Positions 35,101 to 41,892 of a DNA stretch of 41,892 nt are shown piece after piece. This DNA comes from Bacteroidota bacterium (GTDB lineage: Bacteria; Bacteroidota; Bacteroidia; Chitinophagales; Chitinophagaceae), in assembly GCA_005884665.1 (NCBI GenBank), contig VBAT01000022.1, forward strand, positions 1 through 41,892, read 5' to 3'. Position numbers and translations under genes: made by a program. Position 1 is the stretch's first letter, and the number at the start of each line of letters is the position of its first letter. Below the pieces are notes generated by a model. It was not told the origin of the DNA, searched no databases, and saw only the letters and a program-made list of their open reading frames with translations.

Positions 35101-37151
35101 AGGTTGCTGCCATTTAATAAAAACTGTACACCGGCAACGCTGTTGTTATCGCTTGCATCGGCCAATATATTGATTGTATTCGAGATGACACCTGCCAATG
35201 GTGAAGTAAGTGTAACTGTTGGGGATTGGGCGTCATTCCTGACTGTAATGATCACATTGGCCGTTGTGGTAATATTTCCGCCAATGTCCCTGGCGCGGGC
35301 TGCCAGGATATAATTTCCGTCAGGAACAGCAGTCGTATTCCAGGGAACAGAATACGGTGCAATAGTATCTTCAGCTCCGAGATTCACGCCGTTCAGCAGG
35401 AATTGAACTCCTTTTACAAGAATATTATCGCTGGCGCTGGCATTTATGTCTATCGTGCCTGCAACGATGGCGCTGGCCGCTGGTGATGTCAGGTTAACTG
35501 AAGGGAATTGTGTATCCGGGTTATTATAAATAACGATGTTGACAGGAGTTGTAGTAGCCTGGTTCCCGTCTATGTCCTTTGCCCTGACAGTCAAAACAAA
35601 CTGCCCATCGGTAAAAGCTGTCGTGTTCAATTGCATTGAATACGGTGCGTTAAGATCTGTGCCGAATACTGCTCCGTTTAATAAAAATTCAACGCTTGCA
35701 ACAGCGATGTTATCGCTTGCTGTAGCAGTCACATTAATATTGCCAGCAAGCACAGAATTGGCCGGGGGTGAGATCAGGCTGACAGTAGGCAGTTGAGTGT
35801 CCGGGTTATTATGTACCGTAATGTTTATACTGGCCGTTGTCCTGTTGCCGGCGGCATCCCTGGCGGTTGCAGACAATGAATATTGTCCATCCGCGACCAT
35901 GTTGCTGTTCCATGATAAAGTATAAGGAGCTGTCAAATCTTCCGCACCAAGATTTACTCCATTCAATAAAAATTGTACGCCAGCAACACCTATATTATCA
36001 TTCGCATTCGCATTTATGTCAATGGTACCGGCGATAAATCCCGGGGCAGGCGATGTAAGACTAATAGTTGGCGGTATTAGATCGTTGTTCACATTTACTG
36101 TAATCACGGATGAAGTAGTTATGTTTCCAGCAAGGTCCCTGGCTTTTGCAGTGAGACTATGATTGCCATCGATCGAAGCGACTGTGTTCCAGGACACAGA
36201 GTAAGGAGCGGCCAGGTCCTCTGCACCCAGGTTGACACCGTCAAGCATAAACTGGACACCTACAACTCCAATATTATCCGATGCGTTTGCATTTATATTA
36301 ATGGTACCATTTACCGATGCACCATTCGCAGGACTGCTGATGCTAACTGTTGGCGCAGTATTGTCAATAGGAGTGTTCATGTCCGATGCAATCTCAGCGT
36401 CTGAAAGCAACCTGGTGTAATATCTTACTTCATCGACAGCTGCATTCAGGAAATCGCCGAATGGCTGGTTAGAACCGATCCGGATATTGGTCGGGTTAAT
36501 AGTTGTGATAGTGCCGGTGGATTCCACATCACCCCGGTTTGTAACATCTGTCCCGTTTACATAGATCGTAAACCGGTTCGATTGAACAAGGTTTCCGTTA
36601 TAGGTAATAGTTATATAGCTCCAATTTCCCGTAGATAGTACGTTATCATTGCTATGAGCGACCAGCCTGTTTGTTCCATTGTACCAGTAAACCGATACGC
36701 CATTTGTGACAGGGCCCGCTTCAGCATCGTTAGTCGAGTGAGCATAGAAATAGAAGAAATTATTGTTATCAACAGTCTGGCTCCATACGGTTCCCCATGA
36801 ATTGAAATCTGAATTTCTTACCCAGGCACTCCAGGTATAGCTTTGCGCGGGGTTCAGAGTATAGTCATTGTGATCAGGTATGTTTACATAATTGCTGGTT
36901 CCATTAAAGCTTAAAGCCTGGCCGTATTTACCGGCCGTCCAGACGGGGCTATTGACTAATGTACCGTTGTGCCCATTGCCAGATAGATCGGCAACACTTG
37001 TTCCGCTGCCTTCATTGAAATTAAATTGTGTGACTACGCCGGGAGCAAAAGGTAATCCGCTTGTGCACAGGATGGCGAAAACAAGACAGATGATGATTCT
37101 GGACCCTGTTTGAAAAGGATGGTATGTACGAATGAATTCCTTGAATAACAT
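32112..37151 (-). CDS. Giant secreted multidomain protein: LamG, seven Ig repeats, FN3, putative toroid enzyme, Ig
   Basis: 1679 residues from the ATG at 37151 (a frame start at 37157 is a TTG). Signal/anchor segment RIIICLVFAILCTSG. Order (approximate residues): LamG/concanavalin-like 40-262; seven bacterial Ig repeats (Big_7-like, about 93 residues each, with GVQFLLNGVNLGAEDLTAPY as core) 266-920; FN3 923-1008 (AIITWTTNVPASSKVNY); a W- and helix-rich module 1020-1515; an Ig-like module (ICPGETVYFGLP, TYQWQ, YKYRC) 1520-1608; and a final WEGGISDEW... NWSCNYVPDSR module. The helix-rich module looks like an (alpha/alpha) toroid of a polysaccharide lyase, hydrolase or epimerase, and carries a calcium-loop-like GQGDGDGFIEPDK plus WFSDGYGDYIRHF. 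Its chemistry is not assigned. No type IX sorting tail is obvious at the C-terminus. Confidence 0.8.
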   Translation of the reverse strand: MLFKEFIRTYHPFQTGSRIIICLVFAILCTSGLPFAPGVVTQFNFNEGSGTSVADLSGNGHNGTLVNSPVWTAGKYGQALSFNGTSNYVNIPDHNDYTLNPAQSYTWSAWVRNSDFNSWGTVWSQTVDNNNFFYFYAHSTNDAEAGPVTNGVSVYWYNGTNRLVAHSNDNVLSTGNWSYITITYNGNLVQSNRFTIYVNGTDVTNRGDVESTGTITTINPTNIRIGSNQPFGDFLNAAVDEVRYYTRLLSDAEIASDMNTPIDNTAPTVSISSPANGASVNGTININANASDNIGVVGVQFMLDGVNLGAEDLAAPYSVSWNTVASIDGNHSLTAKARDLAGNITTSSVITVNVNNDLIPPTISLTSPAPGFIAGTIDINANANDNIGVAGVQFLLNGVNLGAEDLTAPYTLSWNSNMVADGQYSLSATARDAAGNRTTASINITVHNNPDTQLPTVSLISPPANSVLAGNINVTATASDNIAVASVEFLLNGAVFGTDLNAPYSMQLNTTAFTDGQFVLTVRAKDIDGNQATTTPVNIVIYNNPDTQFPSVNLTSPAASAIVAGTIDINASASDNILVKGVQFLLNGVNLGAEDTIAPYSVPWNTTAVPDGNYILAARARDIGGNITTTANVIITVRNDAQSPTVTLTSPLAGVISNTINILADASDNNSVAGVQFLLNGSNLGTEDITAPYSISWNTRTIANGNYTLRARARDGSGNIQLSDPVVVTVLNLPPDTQYPVINISSPLAGNVAGIINIGANATDNVGVVGVQFFLNGSDFGAEDLTAPYGFSWNTYSVANGTYSLTAMARDAAGNITTADAVTINVNNIPDTELPTVNITAPAAGDVTGAISVKAVASDNIAVAGVQFFLDGGNLGAEDVIAPYAISWNTATATAGNHILSARARDAAGNMSIIAFVNINVIINYPPSISGVSVNSITANSAIITWTTNVPASSKVNYDATTSYLLSTLTDSAMVTSHSTTLTGLSPASLYHYQVVSTDVTGASFSGDNTFTSASLASTLGTLNQHTVFAYPANKIIPWTPNPADGYGTVMELAWNYLLNSVPNDPSTGKPAYYSRSYLDPNTQAMVVWPHNPAGLYGMLTESAIKYYGYSGNQAVMQLATNVALWHLDHGMTSTTDNWPNVPYASGDVASLTYNGADVGNGNGQGDGDGFIEPDKIGELGNAWLQLYKYGGNTRFRDAAIQAANVLSSKIRTGTVNQSPWPFRVNAHTGAIREEYCSNIIPPISLLDNLIAAGLGDTTTYKNARNTAWTWMMNFPMQNNVWAQYFEDVPIQSSYNNNRNQYNAMMVARYLLEHPEFDANWETHARGLITWVETNFGQSSMGATTIREQEEFFYAMGSHTSRYASVNALLFEKTGDLAAKEKAYRAFNWATYMCRSNGVVIDGPDVNNQWFSDGYGDYIRHFMTGLAAAPEWVPFNQTHLLRSSSVIKNISYGINNVSYTTYDSSSAEVLHINFDPVTVMADGIILPRRTNLNAPGWTIDLATKTLRVFHNKGTQLTISSGGPRSICPGETVYFGLPKPGVGYTYQWQVDSTGTGFLNLANGATYSGAATDTLWLNVPPTSCYGYKYRCVAIKNGVPLTGPVYELKFAVKWEGGISDEWTDISNWSCNYVPDSRTDVILPAGASHNPVITTDVSVHSIILSTGSTLTLSNGMKLNITGK
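34385..36356 (-). repeat. Seven tandem coding repeats of about 280 bases
   Basis: Each unit encodes one Ig fold with the conserved run DNIGVAGVQFLLNGVNLGAE, then APYS-SWNT and ARDAAGN. Units are similar enough in DNA to allow unequal crossing over, so copy number may vary between strains. Unit three is the most diverged (VEFLLNGAVFGTDLNAPY). Confidence 0.85.
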
Positions 37152-37665
37152 GAACAAGCTTTACTGGGCATAGAGAAAGGATCACTTGGCCTGTCTGTGA
37201 TAGGAATTGCAATTCACGGCTAGTCAAAGGAATAAAGGGGAAAAAATCCGGAAACCGGAAATGGGATAGAGGCGTAAATGTACACTCTATTTTTGGAAGA
37301 ACGAAGGTTTTGGACGAATTAGTTGATACAAAAAGTTTTGATTATGAGGCGTTCATAATAATATAACATCAAAATGGGTTAATAAAAGCCCGGTATGTGA
37401 AGACATTTCACAAAGGAATAAAATGCAGAACATTGCAGCAAACTAGAGAGTGCGGCCTGTTCGGGACACTCTTGTGAATAATCAAAGATTGCCTTGTCCT
37501 TTTGAGGGCAGATATTCTATTCCTTTTTCCAATTGCAAATCAAGATTTGGGTTGATGGCTTCAGGATATATGTCAAATACAATACCCGTGGCATTTTTAG
37601 AGTGAGAAACAGAGCGAAAGAGCGAAAGGAATACAGAGCGGGAAACAGAACCTTCTTAATCTTCT
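37152..37665. other. Gene-free interval upstream of the giant gene
   Basis: About 510 bases. A TACATTTA box lies on the minus strand near 37280 and could start the giant gene. GAGAAACAGAGCGAAAGAGC near 37603-37622 belongs to a repeat also seen near 16264 and 40417. GAGTG...CACTC at about 37446-37469 is a weak hairpin. No gene supported. Confidence 0.5.
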
Positions 37666-39286
37666 TTACTTCCTTCTGCGATTGTCAAATATGTTATACC
37701 GCAAGTATATCTGTACTGCCTGGTTTTTATCCTTTACAGGTAACACGGTATTGCCTGATTTGGTATTTATGTAATTATTAAGACCAAAATTGTACCTGAT
37801 ACCGATATTAAATCTTTTCCAGCTATAGTTCACTTCAAATAGAGCCCGCCAGTCTGAACTACGTATATTCTGTGCAGCAGTGTCAACCTGCGTAAGAACC
37901 GCGGTAGGGGTAGTACCACCAGTGTTGCCATTACCGTTGCCGTTCCCATTACCGTTACCATTGCCGTTCCCGTTTCCATTCCCGTTTCCATTCCCATTCC
38001 CATTTCCATTCCCATTTCCATTACCATTACCATTGCCGTTACCGTTACTATTGCCGTTGCCATTTGCGTTACCATTTGCGTTACCATTCCCACTACTCTT
38101 GCCGTTGTTTGATTTTACCTTTACATCCTTTTGAGACGAGGTCTTTACCCAGCCGTTTGTACCATTTTCCCACGTAGCAATTTCATCAGTGAAGATGCTT
38201 TTTCTTAAATGGGAGTATTGAATACCCACACCTATCGTTAGGTTGGGCAACACCGTGTGATGTATGGAAACAGGGATGTTCAGGTAATAGAGCTTATTTA
38301 GCCATACCGCATTTTCCTCCTTTTTATTTGGGTCAATATCTTTATACGCGGCCGCAAGCTTATGATTGGAAGTGTATTGTGGAGAACTAAACTGGAACTC
38401 AGTTTCAGCGTACCAGTTTTTGGAAAAATGATATTGTACGTAAACAGATGGAAGGAAATCTATCAATGTATTCTTCTTTCCATTTAGGCTTACGGTACTC
38501 ATTTCCTGCCGGCTGACAGGTATATTGTAATTAACCGAGATGCCGGCCACCCAGCCTTTATTTTTGTTTGAATGTTTAGGCTGACCAGCAACCGGACTGC
38601 CTATTAAAGGGTCGGGCTTCAATGAACTATCCTTGTTCAGCTTTGCAATATTGCCCCGGGTTACCTCTTTTGCAGGTTCAATTTTTTTATCTTTTTGAAG
38701 CGTCTCTGTTTTGGATGGAATAATGTTATTTGAAGCTCGTGATTTATTTCCACCTTCGACGGTTACATCATAATACGGGGAGAGATCAAGATCTATCTTT
38801 CGCGAAGTTGCATCACTTGCCCGGAAATCCTTTTCGTCAGATATATATTTTCCGGCATTATCACCTGGGAGCTGAAGAGTATTAATTGTAAACTCTGCCT
38901 TATACTTTGATCGCAGAATACTCTCAAAAGCGTTTCTGGTAATTGTTATCGGCTCGCCGGATGCAAAATCACTTGCTGGGTTTAATTTGATGGAATGAAT
39001 ATATGGCCATCCCGGAAATGCTGCAGACTGTTTTCTTTATCAAATTATTTTGTGCATGATTAATACAGAAATATAACAGTGACGCTATCGTTGAAATTGA
39101 CAGAATAACAAACAACAGGCCAATGCGGTTGCTAAACCAAAAGAGGCCTCTTCGCTTCTTTTCCTGAGGCATTTCTTTATCCAGGATATCCTTCATATCA
39201 GGCCATGTAGTATTCATGTCCGGTAGTGAAAGTTCGCTGAACTTGTCATTTAGTATTGGGCCATATGTTTTATTCCTGTTCATCAT
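37666..39286 (-). pseudogene. Frameshifted ECF-linked membrane protein: cytosolic tail, one helix, outer-membrane barrel with Gly-Asn loop
   Basis: The first frame (39286 to stop 38969) encodes a charged tail (NDKFSELSLPDMNTTWPDMK), a helix (IGLLFVILSISTIASLLYF), then goes out of frame. The second frame is open from 39036 to 37666 without any ATG (only TTG, for example at 38622). It continues as KQSAAFPGWPYIHSIKLNPA, a linker, then amphipathic beta strands ([77 protein letters not shown]) typical of an OMP beta-barrel. Removing one base in the run at about 39028-39040 joins both into 539 residues. The gene overlaps the sigma factor by ATGA. It may be a true frameshift, a sequencing error, or two products; the first two are likelier. 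Confidence 0.75.
37924..38091 (-). repeat. Hexanucleotide repeat encoding about 28 Gly-Asn pairs
   Basis: GGNAAY units on the minus strand, with four early pairs degenerate (AN, SN). It lies between two predicted barrel strands, so probably in a loop. Gains or losses of six bases keep the frame. Confidence 0.95.
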
Positions 39287-39837
39287 GCTATCGCCTTCGT
39301 TTTTATTAATTTTGCCAATTGGTTCTTAGCCTCGCTCAAATGCCATTTGCTGGTCCCATCACTTATATTGAGAAGTTTTCCTATTTCTTTATGATTATGT
39401 CCCTCTATAACATACAGGTTAAATACGATAGCTGTAGTTTGGGGTAATTGTTTCAAAAAATTCATTATTTCTTCTCCCGATTTATCAACCAGGACACTTG
39501 CCTGGATTTCGGGTTCAATCGCCTCTGTCCATTCTACTTCCTGTGTCATCGGATTTTTCTTCCTTAAAAAATCTATGGCAGTTCTTACCATAATTGTGTG
39601 TATCCAGGTAATTAAAGCAGATTTCTTTTCATCATAACTGCCGATGTTCTGGAAAATTTTCAGAAGTCCTGTGTGCAACACTTCTACCGCATCCTCCCTG
39701 TTTCGCACATAACGGCTGCAGAGTGCCATCATGGGGTTGTAGTATCGTTTATAAAGCGCCTCTTGTGACCGGCGGTCATTAGAGGTACAGCCGTGGGCAA
39801 GCTGTTTATCGCTTATAGCATTTTCAGATACTGACAT
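39283..39837 (-). CDS. ECF-type RNA polymerase sigma-70 factor
   Basis: 184 residues. Region 2: EALYKRYYNPMMALCSRYVR, EDAVEVLHTGLLKIFQNIGS, ALITWIHTIMVRTAIDFLRK. Region 4: FLKQLPQTTAIVFNLYVIEG, HNHKEIGKLLNISDGTSKWH with the helix-turn-helix. It directs RNA polymerase to a small regulon. Its last bases overlap the next gene (39286, ATGA), whose N-terminus has a short charged segment and one membrane helix, the position where ECF operons carry their anti-sigma factor. An inverted repeat (39863-39876) lies just upstream. No SusC/FecA receptor is adjacent. Confidence 0.95.
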   Translation of the reverse strand: MSVSENAISDKQLAHGCTSNDRRSQEALYKRYYNPMMALCSRYVRNREDAVEVLHTGLLKIFQNIGSYDEKKSALITWIHTIMVRTAIDFLRKKNPMTQEVEWTEAIEPEIQASVLVDKSGEEIMNFLKQLPQTTAIVFNLYVIEGHNHKEIGKLLNISDGTSKWHLSEAKNQLAKLIKTKAIA

Positions 39838-40568
39838 TTTCGAAGGTTCGGATTTTTACTATTCGGCTTAGGCCGATCAAACAAACCTATGGTCTATTTT
39901 CTGAATATGCAATCTTTAACCCCTGTAAAACCACGTCCGTCAACAACTTGTCATAGAAGTCAAATAATAGATGGATTCGGTGCTGGATATTAGTGATTTA
40001 CAATAATCTGTAGCCGGCTTTAACCCCGGCTACAGATATTAGCTCGTTGTGGAGTAAGTTTTTAGTCAATGTGGGCTTCTCCAGAAGAGAATTGGACTTT
40101 GGTTTTTCTTTCGGCACGGACTTCAATTGTTGTTTTACATAAGGATTTTGATTAAGTATCAATGATCGGATCGCTGTTTTAACAGGGCTGGATCAGTCAT
40201 TGATGATTTTAGATAATTAGATGTTTGGATGCCTGGACGGTTTGGCTTTCATGATTTGGATGGTTTTTTCAAAGAACATTAGCCATTGGGTATTCATAAG
40301 ATTCGGAATTCTTTTTTTGGATATTGGCTCTATTAGGTTATACGCGGAACGGCAGGCAGGGGTTGGTAAAGCTGAAGGTTTTTTTGGAAAAAAATGCAAG
40401 ATGCTGGTAAAGAATGAGAAACAGAGCGAGAAAGAAAGCGAGAACGAAGGGAAAAATGGGAAGGGGAGGAAATACTGTTCCTGGCGCTGTTTCTTCATCC
40501 TTCTTTTTCATGTCTGGCATATTATATCATAAATTAGCTGGTTAGCGCAACCTAAGTTTTTTTAGAGT
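39838..40568. other. Gene-free interval with a GC hairpin
   Basis: About 730 bases. ATCTGTAGCCGG (40006-40017) and CCGGCTACAGAT (40026-40037) form a perfect 12-pair stem with an 8-base loop; ATTATTGT follows on the minus strand, so it may act as a weak terminator. GAGAAACAGAGCGAGAAAGA at about 40417 is a repeat copy. Overlapping open frames at 40217-40532 on both strands have low-complexity composition and no recognisable protein. Confidence 0.5.
39863..39876. promoter_or_regulatory. Inverted repeat upstream of the sigma factor
   Basis: TCGGC-TTAG-GCCGA, 26 bases before the ATG at 39837. On the minus strand a TTTG (near 39885) and TAGTAAAA surround it at about promoter spacing, so it could be an operator or part of an autoregulated promoter. 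Tentative. Confidence 0.35.
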
Positions 40569-41234
40569 ATGAATTTTTTTAAAAAAATATTTCCCAAGGG
40601 AAATACTAAAGAGAATAAAGATTCCGAAGTAAAATCATTTGAAGAAATCTCAGGTAAAATATTTCCCTATTTCAAGCAATTTTCGCCGTCAACCGAACCA
40701 ACGTATCCTCTACCTGATGATTTTAGTAAAATAGACAAAACTAAAACATACGATGCAGCTGGAGTAAGCATAGTGTTCTCAAACATATGCGAGGATCTAA
40801 ATTGCCTTTATGCAATTGACACTGGAAACAGTTTTGAAATTATTCAGGATAGACATTTAAAGGATTGGAATATCAGTAAAGAGAAGCTTCACCTAATAGC
40901 AATCGAGAATTTCAGATCACTCATTGTCCAAAAAATGACGGCAAAGGGTGACACAAATGCAATCATGTTTATAGTCGATGGCAATCTTGAAGCGGGCCTC
41001 GTTTTAATTGATGAAATTTGGCTTCAATTGGAAGATCAAATTGGAGAACAGGTCGTGATTACCGTGCCGTCGAGAGACGTGATCATGGCAACCGGCAAAT
41101 CCAATAGAATAATGATCGATAGATTCAAAGAAAACTCGAAACAAATATTATTGACCGGAGATCACCCATTGTCTAAAAATATGTTTATTAGGGAGTCAGG
41201 ACATTGGAGGTCATTTGAGAAAATACTATCCTAA
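40569..41234 (+). CDS. DUF1444-like protein
   Basis: 221 residues, soluble, starting MNFFKKIFPKGNTKEN. The pattern GNSFEIIQDRHLKDWNISKE, LHLIAIENFRSLIV, NAIMFIVDGNLEAGLVLIDE, IWLQLEDQIGEQVVITVPSR with SRDVIMATG and HPLSKNMFI matches my memory of the DUF1444 (YtpQ-like) family, whose function is unknown. The gene is more A+T-rich than its surroundings and stands alone between gene-poor intervals, which could indicate transfer. Confidence 0.7.
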   Translation: MNFFKKIFPKGNTKENKDSEVKSFEEISGKIFPYFKQFSPSTEPTYPLPDDFSKIDKTKTYDAAGVSIVFSNICEDLNCLYAIDTGNSFEIIQDRHLKDWNISKEKLHLIAIENFRSLIVQKMTAKGDTNAIMFIVDGNLEAGLVLIDEIWLQLEDQIGEQVVITVPSRDVIMATGKSNRIMIDRFKENSKQILLTGDHPLSKNMFIRESGHWRSFEKILS

Positions 41235-41576
41235 CAATGCTGCACACAATATGAAGGCGAACAAATTCACGGGGAGTCAAATCACATTCCGCTGTGGCGG
41301 CTAAAGAAGATAACTCACGTATTATATTTTTATTCACAATCAGTTCTCGTAAAGAAGGTAACTTTGTGCCCTGACAAAGTATCATTTGGTAAGTATAATG
41401 CCAACCTGCGGATATCCGCCCTGGATTGTTCAAAAATCTATGACCCTGTTAAGGAAAATAATGAGGATGTTCAGGAAAATGCTGTTTCCTAAAAAGAGTT
41501 GCTGCGATTAGTGACGTCTTGTGCGTATACAAATGTTCCGGGCGACTTTAAATTTCGTAATTATCCTTTTACCTTT
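41235..41576. other. Gene-free interval upstream of tRNA-Leu
   Basis: About 340 A+T-rich bases. No gene, integrase remnant or clear hairpin was seen. The longest open frames (41188-41433 on the minus strand) show no recognisable protein. Confidence 0.5.
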
Positions 41577-41584
41577 TACATTTG
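41577..41584 (+). promoter_or_regulatory. -7 box TACATTTG of tRNA-Leu
   Basis: Exact TAnnTTTG match ending 22 bases before the tRNA, with GC directly after it as in the other boxes. Confidence 0.55.
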
Positions 41585-41606
41585 CAGCCCCAAGCAATTG
41601 AGGACT

Positions 41607-41690
41607 GCCCGGGTGGCGAAATTGGTAGACGCAGCAGACTCAAAATCTGCCGTCCGCAAGGATGTGCTGGTTCGATTCCAGTCCCGGGCA
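41607..41690 (+). tRNA. tRNA-Leu (anticodon CAA)
   Basis: 84 bases, class II with a long variable arm. Acceptor GCCCGGG (41607-41613) pairs with CCCGGGC (41683-41689), discriminator A at 41690. The anticodon stem GCAGA/TCTGC encloses the loop CTCAAAA with anticodon CAA, reading UUG. The T-arm has GGTTCGATTCC. The 3' CCA is not fully encoded. Confidence 0.97.
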
Positions 41691-41702
41691 CAGAATCCGA
41701 TT

Positions 41703-41738
41703 AAGGCAATCTTTTTTAAGATTGCCTTTTTTCTTTTT
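41703..41738 (+). terminator. Intrinsic terminator of tRNA-Leu
   Basis: AAGGCAATCTT (41703-41713) and AAGATTGCCTT (41718-41728), an eleven-pair stem with a TTTT loop, then a T-run (TTTTTTCTTTTTC). Confidence 0.92.
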
Positions 41739-41853
41739 CTCCAAAGCCTCGGCGTGTAGCCATATTTTCAGCAAAATTTGAAAGACAAAAAATGAATAAT
41801 TTTATGACCTGCCCCGTTAGAACTTTTATATTGTATTTTAAAACGAACTTAAT

Positions 41854-41892
41854 ATGAATCGAAGAGCCTTCATCAGGGATACTGGCAAGACA
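41854..41892 (+). CDS. Start of a protein with a twin-arginine (Tat) signal, cut by the window end
   Basis: Only 13 codons are present: MNRRAFIRDTGKT. NRRAFIR is a good Tat motif, as found on exported oxidoreductases (Gfo/Idh/MocA type) and other cofactor enzymes in Bacteroidota. The product cannot be named from this. Confidence 0.6.
   Translation, partial: MNRRAFIRDTGKT

Noticed and set aside
34458-36420. Several plus-strand frames of 60-175 residues
   Set aside because: They are shadows of the seven Ig repeats; their similarity to each other reflects the coding repeats on the minus strand.
37880-38134. Pro-Leu/Phe-Pro rich frame on the plus strand
   Set aside because: It is the antisense of the Gly-Asn hexanucleotide tract.
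39027-39044. Programmed frameshift in the sigma-linked gene
   Set aside because: The shift needed is +1 and there is no stop codon or rare-codon slippery site at the junction in the first frame, so an indel or sequencing error is simpler.
40217-40532. Overlapping frames on both strands upstream of the DUF1444-like gene
   Set aside because: Low-complexity composition, a repeat copy inside, and no recognisable motif on either strand.
41607-41690. tRNA-Leu as an integration site of an island carrying the DUF1444-like gene
   Set aside because: No integrase, no repeated tRNA 3' end and no other transferred genes were found nearby.
41499-41759. 86-residue open frame on the plus strand
   Set aside because: It reads straight through tRNA-Leu and its terminator.

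Overview
The window looks like a chromosomal segment of a Bacteroidota bacterium, most likely a member of the Chitinophagaceae or a close relative. The reasons are the promoter-like TAnnTTTG boxes, the DUF3857 and PL10 proteins, a split three-gene proton-translocating transhydrogenase (pntAA-pntAB-pntB), an ECF sigma factor followed by a membrane protein with a barrel-like C-terminus, a very large secreted Ig-repeat protein, and the many small intergenic repeats. I see no plasmid, phage or CRISPR genes and no transposase.

Layout: 1-2955 holds the end of a degenerate transglutaminase-like protein and an apparently active DUF3857/transglutaminase paralogue. 3121-4873 holds a small two-helix membrane protein and a secreted serine hydrolase whose 3' end has been tandemly duplicated. 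5045-7678 is clpB. 7792-8982 is a PL10 pectate lyase. 9329-10992 holds an ArsR-type regulator overlapping a double-ACT protein, then an OsmC protein. 11264-14757 holds an unknown small protein, a ChbG/YdjC-type deacetylase, an acyl-CoA thioesterase and proline dehydrogenase. 15058-17499 holds a coiled-coil membrane protein and a secreted TPR protein. 17650-18985 is a thyA-folA pair. 19293-20979 holds a methyltransferase and a secreted esterase. 21055-25000 is the transhydrogenase cluster, into which a four-helix-bundle gene is wedged. 25521-29632 holds an M28 peptidase, a four-helix membrane protein and an rRNA m5C methyltransferase, closed by a two-way terminator. 29680-31707 is a glycogen debranching-type enzyme. 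32112-37151 is the 1679-residue secreted protein: LamG, seven Ig repeats, FN3, a putative toroid catalytic domain, Ig. 37666-39837 is an ECF sigma factor and its frameshifted membrane partner. 40569-41892 holds a DUF1444-like gene, tRNA-Leu(CAA) and the start of a Tat-signal protein.

Genes that work together: ThyA and FolA form the dTMP/tetrahydrofolate cycle; PntAA, PntAB and PntB form one membrane enzyme; the sigma factor and its membrane partner overlap by ATGA and probably form one signalling unit; the ACT and ArsR genes overlap by 8 bases.

The two most unusual aspects are (a) the sigma-factor partner, which once a single-base frameshift is repaired reads as one polypeptide with a short cytosolic segment, one inner-membrane helix, a periplasmic linker and an outer-membrane barrel with a Gly-Asn hexanucleotide repeat in a probable loop; and (b) the dense set of small palindromic and tandem repeats. 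These repeats fill most gene gaps and in several places supply stop codons, false N-terminal extensions or coding linkers. All assignments were made by reading the sequence; no database search was run.
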